64,000 bases of DNA from Mycolicibacterium austroafricanum (GTDB lineage: Bacteria; Actinomycetota; Actinomycetes; Mycobacteriales; Mycobacteriaceae): assembly GCF_902705885.1 (NCBI RefSeq), contig NZ_CACSIP010000076.1, forward strand, positions 69,066 through 133,065. Reading direction: 5' to 3'. Each line of letters opens with the position of its first letter. The stretch's first letter is position 1. This document shows, one piece after another, positions 9,173-18,257 of this stretch. Position numbers and translations under genes: made by a program. Below the pieces are notes generated by a model that was not told the DNA's origin, searched no databases, and was given only the letters and a program-made list of their open reading frames with translations.

Positions 9173-9535
9173 ATGGTTGCTTCCAAGTTGGGCGCTTCCG
9201 CGCTCGCAATGCTGCTGGTCGCGGCCAACTTCGTCGCCGTCGCCCACTGGGGCATGGTTGCTGCAATCGCGCTGATCGTCATCGATTTGCTAGCTCTTAT
9301 CGCTGGCGCGGTAGGCGTGCTGGTGGTGGCGGGATACCAGGAAGCCGTGGATGCCTCCGAAGCAGCACGCAGTGGGCCGAGGGTTACCAACGAGAAACTC
9401 GGCGAGACTTCCGAGCTGGACCCGTTGCCGAAGAGCCGGCAGGTTGCGCACAAGGCTGCCACGCGAACTGCCCGCGCATCGACGGCCGCATCAAAGGCTG
9501 GTGCCCAGTGGTACAAGAATCGTCGAGACAAGTAG
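9173..9535 (+). CDS. Small two-helix membrane protein (120 aa), function unknown
   Basis: Residues about 5-30 (LGASALAMLLVAANFVAVAH) and 32-55 (MVAAIALIVIDLLALIAGAV) are strongly hydrophobic, predicting two membrane helices joined by a tight turn, followed by a hydrophilic, basic C-terminal tail ending WYKNRRDK. No family is recognised. It lies 191 bases upstream of the large Hhe-like gene on the same strand and could be a membrane-linked partner or an independent gene. Start ATG 9173 is taken because the first helix begins directly after it. Confidence 0.55.
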   Translation: MVASKLGASALAMLLVAANFVAVAHWGMVAAIALIVIDLLALIAGAVGVLVVAGYQEAVDASEAARSGPRVTNEKLGETSELDPLPKSRQVAHKAATRTARASTAASKAGAQWYKNRRDK

Positions 9536-9726
9536 TCGACCGGCGTCGCGTCGTTGCCAGATTCAGATTCCATGACTGCTAGTCGGCGTCTATGTAGCTG
9601 GCAACCGGCAGATCATGACGTGGTTTCATGTCCTGGCTACTTCTTGTCGGACCCGAGTCCTAACCTCTGTCGAGGCGGCTTGGGGGAGTCGGCAGTTCTC
9701 GAAGGGCCATAAGGGGAGGGTGCGTT

Positions 9727-12700
9727 ATGGACAGCGTCGACCATCACGGCATCGTCGGCGAAGCGCTGACGTCGCTGATCGAGCATCTAGAACCTTTCGT
9801 GGCACGCGTACTCGACCCAGGGCTCCCTGCCGGAACCCAGTGGCCGGAGTTGCTCCGGGCAAAGGATGCCGCGAACGGGCGCCGTGGCGGCGAGTACCGA
9901 AGCCGCGACCTGTCTCTGATGCTCCGGGCCATGACTGAGCGGCTCGGTGAGCTCGGCTATCCGTTCTCGCGCCACTTGTCACGCCAGGCCGAGAACTACG
10001 CCCGCGAGTTGCGGACGGTACGCAACCAATGGGCACACAACGAACAGTTCGACGCTGCACAGGCGTACAGGGCCGTCGATTCTGCCGAATTGCTTCTGCG
10101 CGCGATCGGTGCCGAGGATCAGGCAGACGCGGTCCAGCGTCTCAAGGGGCCGGTTGCGCCTCCTGCCTCGACTGGGCCAACTGACGAAGAGAAATCGGGA
10201 ACTAGATCGACCACCTCTGGTCGTCCGCGAACCGATTTAGGCATCAATGCACCTCGGATCGATATTTTGGCGGTGTCTGAACTCAGCTACGCGATGGCGC
10301 ATTGCCGGATACCGGTGATCGACCACATCACGGTCAACCAGGTCCCCGCTGATGTGCAGGGCGCAGTCATCGAGGTCGATGTGGTCAGCGCCGAGGGATC
10401 GCACGGGGGACCGCGAGAAGTGCACCTTGACCTCGCAGCGCACAAGCCGACGACTCTCAGCGACGTCGACCTCAAGCTGGAGCCAGCGTCCATGCTCAGA
10501 GTCGACGAGCAAACTCCAGGGGACATCCGCGTCGTGCTGCGGAACGCCGGCGGTGAAGTGCTCGCCGAAGGGACCAAACCGGTCAACGTCCTTGCGGCGA
10601 ATCAATGGAAGGCAGATCCGCCGCAACTGGCGCTGGAGATGCTCGCCGCCTACGTGCAACCGAACTCCACGGCCGTCGTAGCACTCATGACCGAAGTCTC
10701 CGACCTGTTGAAACAGTCAACTGGCAATTCCGCTATCGACGGATATCAGAGCGAAGACCCCAAGCGCGTCGACGCAATCGCGAAGGCAGTCTTCGATGCC
10801 ATGAGCGCTCGCGACATCCGATACGCCGAGCCGCCTGCGAGCTGGGGCGCCGACGGGCAAAAAGTGCGCACACCAGCCGAGGTTCTTGATGGCCGACTAG
10901 GCACGTGCCTCGACACCACGTTGGCGATGGCGGCGGTGCTCGAGCAGGCCGGAATCAACACGACGATCTGGGTGCTCACCGGGCACGCTTTCCTCGGATA
11001 CTGGCGCAACGACGCTGCGCTGAGCATGGTGTCCACCACCGAGATCGTCGACGTCGTCAATCAGGTCGACCTAGGCCAGATCGGTCTCATCGAGACCACC
11101 ATGGTGACCCAGGCCGCTGACCAGCCATCCTTCGCAGACGCGACTTCCCAACCCCGCAGCAGATTCCTGGTAGGCGACCTCTCGCAGATCGTCGGCATCA
11201 CCGATATACGACAGGCCAGACAAGCACGGATCTATCCGATGCCCAGCCGGTCGACGGATGCCCAGGGCAACGTGGTCGTCACCACCTATCAGCCCCCAGC
11301 TGGTCGGGCCATTGCGCCCTACGAGACGAAGAAGGGTGAAGCCCGCACCGGCGACGCGGATGTGGTGCCGGCGCGCATCGGGCAGTGGAAGAACGCTCTG
11401 CTCGACCTGAGTCTGCGCAACAAGCTCATCAACTACACCGACCGCGCCGGATTCCGACTTGAAGTTCCTGGACGTGCGCTCGGCAGATTCGAAGACGCTG
11501 TGAATGCCGGTGCCCCGATGACGCTGATGCCCTCCGACGACGTGAAGAGCGTCGATGTCGCCCGTGGAATCCGATTCGGGCGCGATTTGCCGGAAACCGA
11601 ACGCGAAGTGCAGCTCGCTGAAAAGCGCAGCACCTACATCGACATCACCGATGCGACCTACAAGGGCAAGCTGCGGTATCTGGCGAGCAAGGCCCGAACC
11701 ATTGTCGAAGAAACTGGCGCCAACAATCTTTACCTCGCGTTCGGAATGCTGCACTGGCAGTTCAACGATCGCGAACTCCGCTCGCCGCTCGTGCTGGTTC
11801 CTGTCAGCATCTCCACCAAGAATCGTGGTGAGCGTTACCAGCTGACACTCGACGAAGCCGGAACGTCAACACCCAACTACTGCCTCGTAGAGAAATTGCG
11901 CGTCGCGCTCAACCTCCAGATCCCCGAGCTGTCGAACCCAGCTGAGGATGCTTCCGGAATAGACCTCGCCGCCACCTTCGATGGCGTCCGTCGAGCTATT
12001 GCTTCGGCAGGACTGCATTTCCGGGTCGAAGACACCGTGCACCTGTCGATTCTGCAGTTTGCGAAGTTTCCTCTGTGGAAGGATCTCGATGAGTCGTGGA
12101 ACCAGTTGTCGAGCAACCCACTGGTCAAACACCTAATCGAGACGCCACAGGAATGCTTCGTCGACCCACTGACGACACGGACTGACCTAGACCTCGATGA
12201 ACTGGGAGTCGCAGTCCCTGTACGGGCAGACTCGTCCCAACTGCACGCAGTCGCCGACGCCGTCGCCGGTCACACGTTCGTCCTCGAGGGCCCGCCCGGG
12301 ACAGGCAAGTCGCAGACGATCACCAACCTCTTGGCGCATGCGATGTCTACCGGCCGTCGGGTGCTGTTCGTCGCTGAAAAACGCGCCGCCCTCGACGTCG
12401 TCAAGAAGCGACTCGAGTCCGTGGGACTCGGCGAGCTGTCACTCGACCTGCACGACAAATCGGCGCGACCCACGGCCGTTCGCGCGCAGATCAAAGAGGC
12501 GCTCGAACTGCGCATCCACCACGACGAAGACTTGCTGCGCACCCAGCTGCAAACGGCGGAGTCGAGCCGGGGCGCGCTGGGTCGCTATGCCAACCGACTC
12601 CACGAGACCAACGCAGTCGGCCAATCCCTGTACTCCGCACGCTCGAAAGAACTGGCAGCCGACCGCAATGTCGAACCGCTGGACGTGCCCAAACAACTTG

Positions 12701-15700
12701 TCGGCAGCGGCGATCCTGAGCTCCTCGAGCGAGTCAGTAGAGCTCTGCGAGCACTACCGGAGAAGGCAGACCTTGCCCGTCCACGCCGTGAGCACCCCTG
12801 GGGCTTCATCGACCTGCCGCCCCAGGGCGGTCTCGACTCCAGCAAAATCCATTCGGCCGCAGTCGAGTTCGACCAAGCGTTGGATGAGGTCCAAAAGGCG
12901 GATTTGTCCCTGCACCAGTTGGCCCATGCCGACGGCGGCGCGGCCGTCGACGCCTGGGCGATTCTCGACCGCCAACCGCGGTACCCACTCGACGTCGTCG
13001 ATGCACTACACGGGAACGTGGGCGCAGAACAACTCCACACTGTCGAGCATCTTCTGGGCGCCGTCACCGGAACGAGCCCGGGATGGGCTGCGTTCATCAC
13101 ACCTGCGGCCATGGACCTGGACATGCCCGCCATCCATAAGGCCGCGGTCGAAGCCGACGAGTCCGGTTTCTTCGGCCGCAAGAAGCGTCGTCGAGCAGTC
13201 CTCCAGCGGCTCGAGCCTGCGCTGGCAGTAGACGCCTCCAACGTAAACCTGAAGACCATGTCGAAGCTGACTGAAGAGATCCTGCAGACGCACGCGCTGG
13301 TGGCTGATCTGCGCCACCGCGTCGGCAGTCTGCCGCTGGCGCTCTTCAATCGGCCGTGGAACCCCCTCATCCCAGATGACGCCACATACTTGCGCGAAAG
13401 TACCGCCGCCATACGCCTTGTCGCCCGCGAGCTGTCGGCCAATCCAACAGGCCGCCGCGCCCGCGCACTTCGCCACTTCTTCACCAGCAGCAGGCAAGGT
13501 GCGATCACACCTCAGCTGCGACGACTGGCTGCCGCGTGGAAAACACTGGAGCTCGAGACTGGCGCGTCAGCTGAACAACAGCGGACATGGGCGGGTGAAG
13601 CGTCGTTTGTCGAACAATGGTGGGCAACCCGAGCTGACCGGAAGTTGGAGACGTCGGCTTCAATAACTCGATGGGTCGACTTCGTGATGCACCTGGAGCC
13701 GCTCCGTGAGGCGGGTATGCACGCGGCGCGGGCAGGGATCTTGCAGGGCAGAGTGATTGCCGACGACGCGGCGCTGGCATTCGACAAGGGCACGGCGCAC
13801 GCCTCGGTCGCTGAACGGCTGGAGGCCAGCGCGCTCGGCGACTTCGATGTGATGGCGCACAACAAGGCGATACGACGGTTCACGACGAGCACAGGAGAGA
13901 TCCGCGAGGAACTGCGCAGAGCGATACCCGCTGAGATACTCGGAGCCCGGCGTTTCGACTCTGAGTCGATGAGTGGGCAGATCGGCGGGCTACGAAGGCA
14001 GTTGGATCGCAAGCGGGGCGGGATGAGCGTGCGCGCGCTCATGGAGAATTACAGCGAGTTGATCACCCAGATCCTGCCGTGCACGCTCATGAGTCCCGAC
14101 TCCGTGGCGCGGTTCTTTCCCGCCAAAACAGACCTTTTCGACATCGTCGTGTTCGACGAGGCCTCCCAGATCCGCGTCGCTGACGCAATTGGTGCGATGG
14201 GCCGAGCGAGATCGGTTGTCGTGGTGGGTGACAGCAAGCAGATGCCCCCGACGAGCTTCGCCGAAACCAGCGCCGCCGTCGATGACGACCAGGACGACAA
14301 CCAGGAAGTGGTTGTCGATGAAGAGTCCATCCTGACGGAGTGCGTGCATGCACGAGTACCGCAGCAGTGGCTGTCGTGGCACTATCGTAGTCAGGACGAG
14401 GCGCTCATCGCCTTCAGCAACTTCCATTACTACAATGGAAATCTCGCATCATTTCCGGCGCCGCTCCCCACCGCAGCCGGACACGGCATCTCCCTGGTCC
14501 GGGTCAATGGACACTTCGAGCGCAGCGGACGCGGGAAATCTCTGCGAACGAACTTGGTCGAAGCGAAGGCCATCGTCGAGGACATCATGCGACGCTTCGA
14601 CGATTCGCCGGAAGACGCTCCGTCGCTGGGAGTGATCACGTTCAACGCTCCACAACGCGACCTGATCGAGAACATGCTCCGCGACGCCGGCGATGATCGG
14701 TTGCTGCAAGCATTGGACGAGCCCGACGGATTGTTCGTCAAGAATCTCGAAAATGTGCAGGGCGACGAACGCGACGCCATCCTGTTCTCGGTCGCGTTCA
14801 GTAAGAAGGAGAACGGCGTCTTGCCGCTCAACTTCGGACCGCTTTCCCGCCCAGGCGGCGAGCGTAGGCTCAACGTCGCGATCACTCGCGCTCGGCGAGA
14901 GGTAGTTCTTTACGCGAGCTTCGACCCCGCGGAACTACGTGCGGAGGAGACCGCACAAGTGGGTACGAAGCACCTCAAGGCCTATCTCGAGATGGCCGCA
15001 CGCGGCGTCGAGGCGATCACCGAAGGGGGCCGCCGTCAGGCTGTCATCGATCGGCACCGCGACGACATTGCTGATGCGCTGCGCGCCGAAGGCTACGTTG
15101 TGCGCACGGATGTGGGGTTGTCCGACTTCCGCGTTGACGTCGTGATCTCAGATCCTGACGACGTCGAGCAGCCGCTGGTAGCGGTTCTCCTCGACGGTCA
15201 AGAGTGGTATAGCCGGAAGACGGTCGCTGATCGGGATGGACTCCCTGTCGATGTACTGGGCAATCTCATGAAGTGGCCGGCGGTCGAACGGGTGTGGTTG
15301 CCCGAGTGGCTGAACCATCGCGAGGAGACGGTCGAGCGGCTGCACGCCGCAGTGGCCGAAGCGAAAGAAATGATGGCAGCGCCCCGCACTGTTCCGGCGG
15401 TGACGGGCCAAGTCGTGGAGAAGCCCCCGACGCCTACGACTGAAGTGAAGCGCCCACTGCTGCGATCGGCGCGTCCGACCCTCGTTCCTCCCCCGGCGAA
15501 GCCGAAGCAACACCCCAACGTCGAGACCTACCAGCCGTGGCACCCGCGCGTGGCGGGTGATATCGGAGTGCTGGACGCACTCCCGAGCCAATGGGCGAAG
15601 GATTCGGTCAGGCGAGTGGCCGAGGCAGTCATTGCTGCCGAGGCGCCGGTGCAACGGACGCGTCTGGCGAAGTTGGTGGCTGGCGCCTTCGGCCTCGGCA

Positions 15701-16071
15701 AGGTCAACGACGACAGGAAGCGTGCAATACAGCGCGTTGTCCCGTCCGAGTTCACGCGCGCAGATGACGCCGACTTCTACTGGCCATTGGGAGTTCAACC
15801 GGAATCATGGCGCACAGTGCGCACCTCAGCGGAAGGCTCAGGTCGTTCGCTGGACGAAGTGAGCCTTGTCGAAATCGGCAACGCCATGTTGGTCGTCGTG
15901 GAGAAGACCGGCGGGATCACCAAGGAAGAATTGAAGCGTGACGCGTTGGCACTGTTCGGTGGAAAGCGACTGACGCAGGGGATCAGCGCTCGACTCGACG
16001 CTGCGCTCCAGCGCACTCTTGAGCGAGGGCTACTGAGCAGATCCGACTCCGGACTTGTTGTGCGTCGCTAG
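9727..16071 (+). CDS. Hhe-like giant defence helicase: HEPN-transglutaminase-DUF4011-SF1 helicase-Vsr-DUF3320
   Basis: This 2114-residue protein starts at an ATG behind AAGGGGAGGG. In order: a Swt1-like HEPN domain (about 1-140) with the RNase motif R99-N-x3-H104 (RNQWAH); a middle beta-rich region; a transglutaminase-like segment with C394 (RLGTCLDTTLAMAAVLEQAG) and H420 (TGHAFLGYW); DUF4011 from about 548 (WKNALLDLSLRNKLINY); an SF1/Upf1-like helicase with Walker A GPPGTGKS (855-862), Walker B FDEAS (about 1476-1480) and GDSKQMPP; a Vsr/DUF559-like nuclease near 1760-1860 (FRVDVVI...VAVLLDG.EW); and DUF3320 near 1905-2060. DUF4011-helicase-Vsr-DUF3320 is the architecture of the reported antiphage protein Hhe. 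The HEPN and transglutaminase modules would add RNA cleavage and thiol hydrolase/protease potential. The stop overlaps the convergent downstream gene by four bases. Architecture is confident, biological role inferred. Confidence 0.88.
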   Translation: MDSVDHHGIVGEALTSLIEHLEPFVARVLDPGLPAGTQWPELLRAKDAANGRRGGEYRSRDLSLMLRAMTERLGELGYPFSRHLSRQAENYARELRTVRNQWAHNEQFDAAQAYRAVDSAELLLRAIGAEDQADAVQRLKGPVAPPASTGPTDEEKSGTRSTTSGRPRTDLGINAPRIDILAVSELSYAMAHCRIPVIDHITVNQVPADVQGAVIEVDVVSAEGSHGGPREVHLDLAAHKPTTLSDVDLKLEPASMLRVDEQTPGDIRVVLRNAGGEVLAEGTKPVNVLAANQWKADPPQLALEMLAAYVQPNSTAVVALMTEVSDLLKQSTGNSAIDGYQSEDPKRVDAIAKAVFDAMSARDIRYAEPPASWGADGQKVRTPAEVLDGRLGTCLDTTLAMAAVLEQAGINTTIWVLTGHAFLGYWRNDAALSMVSTTEIVDVVNQVDLGQIGLIETTMVTQAADQPSFADATSQPRSRFLVGDLSQIVGITDIRQARQARIYPMPSRSTDAQGNVVVTTYQPPAGRAIAPYETKKGEARTGDADVVPARIGQWKNALLDLSLRNKLINYTDRAGFRLEVPGRALGRFEDAVNAGAPMTLMPSDDVKSVDVARGIRFGRDLPETEREVQLAEKRSTYIDITDATYKGKLRYLASKARTIVEETGANNLYLAFGMLHWQFNDRELRSPLVLVPVSISTKNRGERYQLTLDEAGTSTPNYCLVEKLRVALNLQIPELSNPAEDASGIDLAATFDGVRRAIASAGLHFRVEDTVHLSILQFAKFPLWKDLDESWNQLSSNPLVKHLIETPQECFVDPLTTRTDLDLDELGVAVPVRADSSQLHAVADAVAGHTFVLEGPPGTGKSQTITNLLAHAMSTGRRVLFVAEKRAALDVVKKRLESVGLGELSLDLHDKSARPTAVRAQIKEALELRIHHDEDLLRTQLQTAESSRGALGRYANRLHETNAVGQSLYSARSKELAADRNVEPLDVPKQLVGSGDPELLERVSRALRALPEKADLARPRREHPWGFIDLPPQGGLDSSKIHSAAVEFDQALDEVQKADLSLHQLAHADGGAAVDAWAILDRQPRYPLDVVDALHGNVGAEQLHTVEHLLGAVTGTSPGWAAFITPAAMDLDMPAIHKAAVEADESGFFGRKKRRRAVLQRLEPALAVDASNVNLKTMSKLTEEILQTHALVADLRHRVGSLPLALFNRPWNPLIPDDATYLRESTAAIRLVARELSANPTGRRARALRHFFTSSRQGAITPQLRRLAAAWKTLELETGASAEQQRTWAGEASFVEQWWATRADRKLETSASITRWVDFVMHLEPLREAGMHAARAGILQGRVIADDAALAFDKGTAHASVAERLEASALGDFDVMAHNKAIRRFTTSTGEIREELRRAIPAEILGARRFDSESMSGQIGGLRRQLDRKRGGMSVRALMENYSELITQILPCTLMSPDSVARFFPAKTDLFDIVVFDEASQIRVADAIGAMGRARSVVVVGDSKQMPPTSFAETSAAVDDDQDDNQEVVVDEESILTECVHARVPQQWLSWHYRSQDEALIAFSNFHYYNGNLASFPAPLPTAAGHGISLVRVNGHFERSGRGKSLRTNLVEAKAIVEDIMRRFDDSPEDAPSLGVITFNAPQRDLIENMLRDAGDDRLLQALDEPDGLFVKNLENVQGDERDAILFSVAFSKKENGVLPLNFGPLSRPGGERRLNVAITRARREVVLYASFDPAELRAEETAQVGTKHLKAYLEMAARGVEAITEGGRRQAVIDRHRDDIADALRAEGYVVRTDVGLSDFRVDVVISDPDDVEQPLVAVLLDGQEWYSRKTVADRDGLPVDVLGNLMKWPAVERVWLPEWLNHREETVERLHAAVAEAKEMMAAPRTVPAVTGQVVEKPPTPTTEVKRPLLRSARPTLVPPPAKPKQHPNVETYQPWHPRVAGDIGVLDALPSQWAKDSVRRVAEAVIAAEAPVQRTRLAKLVAGAFGLGKVNDDRKRAIQRVVPSEFTRADDADFYWPLGVQPESWRTVRTSAEGSGRSLDEVSLVEIGNAMLVVVEKTGGITKEELKRDALALFGGKRLTQGISARLDAALQRTLERGLLSRSDSGLVVRR

Positions 16072-17036
16072 GGTCGACGGCCGGTTCGTCGTCCGATCAG
16101 CAGCGCCCCCAAAGCAATTGCAGCAGCCGCCGGTAGCGATATCCGTCTGCCCGATGGTCCGCTTCCTTCGTTCATGCCGTGGCGCGCATACCCTGCCTGC
16201 GCGGTGGAGGGTGTGTCTGCGAATATCGGTCTTGGTGGCGGCAGGCTAGCTGCGGCAACGACCGTCTCCAGCGTTTCATATTGTGTGTCGTCATCGCCCG
16301 AAGCGGTGCTTGCCGGCTTGAGTTCACTTGGTTCGGGGCGGGTTGACGGAAGCTCTGTACCGTCCGGCCCAGTTCCTGCGGCGGAGTGCTGCAACGTGCG
16401 ACCGGCGCCAATCACGTTCGACAGCTCGGCCGGATCCCTGACCTCAGGCTGTGTTCCCGCTAGCGTCAACGGTGTCGGTCGTTCGGGGGGCGCAGGACGA
16501 GGTGCCGGAGCCTGGAGCGTCGGCAGCAAAGGCATCGGTTCCGCTTGCGCCGAGTTGATCCGACTCGGAATCCCGATTTTGACCTGCTCCCATGTCCGAT
16601 CTCTGTGGGCGGATCGGTATGCGGTAATGGACCTCCGGTTCGGTCCGATGTCGAGGCGATACCCGTCACGTGATAGCACAAGGTAATTCGCCGTCGTTAC
16701 CGTGCGGGCAGATCTGTCCAGGAAGTCAACCAGCATCTTGCGGATCTGTATCTCGGCTTCTCGGTCGGTGCCCCCGTGATGAAACTTGAAGGAGCGAATA
16801 GCTTGGGGCAATATCGTAATCGACGCTGGACCCGAGCGAACACTGGCGGGACGCGATCCTGTCTTTTCCACCTCCTCCTCGGAACCGTAGTACTTGACGT
16901 CCTTCAACTTCGGTGCGGCCGCGGCCGACGGCCTAGAGAATCCGGCGCAACCGTCTATCCGGCACCAGCCGTCAGCATTCTCGGTTGCATTTCGGCACGG
17001 TATGCCGTCGACGCTGAAACGGGTGCAATGCTTCAC
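16068..17036 (-). CDS. Cys-rich N-terminus, Pro-rich linker, C-terminal membrane helix protein
   Basis: The GTG at 17036 gives a 322-residue protein starting MKHCTRFSVDGIPCRNATEN, followed by DGWCRIDGCAGF: four or five Cys that may bind zinc. A central domain (about 70-170; SFKFHHGGTDREAEIQIRKM, ANYLVLSRDGYRLDIGPNRR) is predicted alpha/beta and not recognised. A long Pro/Ala/Thr-rich stretch follows, and the protein ends with a single hydrophobic helix (SLPAAAAIALGALLIG) plus RRTGRRP, like a tail anchor. An ATG at 17117 would add 27 residues but the Cys motif makes a more natural N-terminus. It is convergent with the Hhe-like gene, overlapping by four bases. Confidence 0.6.
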   Translation of the reverse strand: MKHCTRFSVDGIPCRNATENADGWCRIDGCAGFSRPSAAAAPKLKDVKYYGSEEEVEKTGSRPASVRSGPASITILPQAIRSFKFHHGGTDREAEIQIRKMLVDFLDRSARTVTTANYLVLSRDGYRLDIGPNRRSITAYRSAHRDRTWEQVKIGIPSRINSAQAEPMPLLPTLQAPAPRPAPPERPTPLTLAGTQPEVRDPAELSNVIGAGRTLQHSAAGTGPDGTELPSTRPEPSELKPASTASGDDDTQYETLETVVAAASLPPPRPIFADTPSTAQAGYARHGMNEGSGPSGRRISLPAAAAIALGALLIGRRTGRRP

Positions 17037-17150
17037 GCCGGTATTTTGCCCTGAGTTGGCACTGAGAGGCCAGTTATCGTGGTAGAACACCCAGCACTCA
17101 ACACCGCCAGCGAACAAATTCGACGCCTGCGAAGTCCGACGACGCCCGCG

Positions 17151-17795
17151 TCACTCCTCCGACAACTCCGACCGCTGATCCGCGGTGAACTCCGGCATCG
17201 CCGCCGCTGCATCCACCATCTTCGCGGTCCGGTATCCCCGCACATTTCCCGACATCGCGGCCATCGCCTCGCGGGACTTCCCCCGTCCGTAGGTGACTGC
17301 CTGCTCGGGTCGGACCCCGAGGTCCCTGCCGACCTCCACGGCATCCTGATCAGCCCCCATGTATAGGAACTCCCAACCGAATTCGTTGGTCTGCTGCTCA
17401 ACCAGCGACTTGATCGCAGGCCGGCTCCATTCGTGGCTGGCGTTCTCCAGGCCGTCGGTCATGATCGCGACGATGACCGAACCCGGCTTGTCGTCCTCTT
17501 CGAGTGCGGCGATCTCCGCAGCGGTGTTGGTGATCAGCTTGCCCATCGAGTCCAGCAGCGCCGTGCTGTTGCGTGGGTTCAGTTCCAGCGGAGGCACTTC
17601 ATCGACGGGAACCGCGTGATAGACGACCTCGTATTCGTTGTCGAACTGTGCGAGCGTCACACGGCATTCACCCTCGCCGGCGCGCTGCTCGGTGAGGAAC
17701 GCATCGAACCCACCGATGACGTCGGACTTGATTGATTGCATCGATCCGGAGCGGTCGAGCAGGAAGGCGATGAGGGTCAGGTTCTGGTTCGGCAT
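17151..17795 (-). CDS. von Willebrand factor A domain protein
   Basis: The 214-residue protein is essentially one vWA domain. The MIDAS motif DRSGSMQSI lies at about residues 14-22, with a following conserved Thr (NSTALLDSMGKLI) and Asp (AIMTDGLENAS), all needed to bind a divalent metal. Such stand-alone cytosolic vWA proteins (TerY-like) act as protein-protein adaptors in tellurite/stress or phage-defence systems. No signal peptide is present. It is 24 bases downstream of the HTH-like 126-residue gene on the same strand, so the pair likely forms an operon under the tandem operator at 18212-18244. Family secure, partner unknown. Confidence 0.85.
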   Translation of the reverse strand: MPNQNLTLIAFLLDRSGSMQSIKSDVIGGFDAFLTEQRAGEGECRVTLAQFDNEYEVVYHAVPVDEVPPLELNPRNSTALLDSMGKLITNTAAEIAALEEDDKPGSVIVAIMTDGLENASHEWSRPAIKSLVEQQTNEFGWEFLYMGADQDAVEVGRDLGVRPEQAVTYGRGKSREAMAAMSGNVRGYRTAKMVDAAAAMPEFTADQRSELSEE

Positions 17796-17819
17796 GGGTC
17801 GATCCCTTTCGGTGGTTGA

Positions 17820-18200
17820 CTATCGGGGCTTGCTGTTTCGGCGTGGTTTGAACCGCATCGGCTCTGCTGGGGGAGCGGGTGGCAATGGAGTCTTGGCGTG
17901 CTTGTCGTTACGGGCCCGTTTGACGTCTTCGGCGGTGATCCGGTCGCCATTGCTGACGTACGGGTTCAGTCTCGGCGTGCTGGCAAGGCGCGGGCCGACC
18001 GCGTTCTCGGTGAGGCCGGCACTTTTTCCAGCCGCCGCAATCGACATCTCGTCGTCGACGACGGCGCGGGCCAGTTGCTCGTCGAGAAGTTGGCCGACGT
18101 CCGTCAGGACCGAACGAAGGTGTTGGAGGGCTTGGTCTGCGGATGTCGCAGTCTCGGCGTGCGTGAGGTCTGCGCGGATGCGTTCGTACCGGCTGGGCAT
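17820..18200 (-). CDS. Small putative HTH regulator/adaptor (126 aa)
   Basis: The protein begins MPSRYERIRADLTHAETATS with a helical first half. A segment near residues 50-80 (EMSIAAAGKSAGLTENAVGP) looks like a helix-turn-helix: S-I-x-x-A-G-x-x-A-G-L-[ST]-x-x-x-V. The tail is basic and Pro-rich (KRARNDKHAKTPLPPAPPAE). The ATG at 18200 follows a repeated palindromic operator by 11 bases, suggesting autoregulation. It precedes the vWA gene. I do not recognise the family; a DNA-binding role is inferred from the HTH-like pattern and the operator. Confidence 0.6.
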   Translation of the reverse strand: MPSRYERIRADLTHAETATSADQALQHLRSVLTDVGQLLDEQLARAVVDDEMSIAAAGKSAGLTENAVGPRLASTPRLNPYVSNGDRITAEDVKRARNDKHAKTPLPPAPPAEPMRFKPRRNSKPR

Positions 18201-18211
18201 GTGCCACCATA

Positions 18212-18244
18212 CCGCAGTAAGTGCGGAGTCCGCAATAACTGCGG
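18212..18244 (-). promoter_or_regulatory. Tandem palindromic operator (two 15-bp sites)
   Basis: CCGCAGTAAGTGCGG (18212-18226) and CCGCAATAACTGCGG (18230-18244) are two near-identical 15-mers separated by three bases. Each is an inverted repeat CCGCA-N5-TGCGG. They sit 12-44 bases upstream of the HTH-like gene, after the stop of the frameshifted endonuclease gene, the position expected for a repressor covering its own promoter. Confidence 0.65.
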
Positions 18245-18257
18245 ATATTGGTACAGC

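Noticed and set aside
8980..9582. 200-codon plus-strand frame across the membrane-protein gene
   Set aside because: It overlaps the better small membrane-protein frame, is Arg/Gly-rich with no domain-like pattern, and has no ribosome site.
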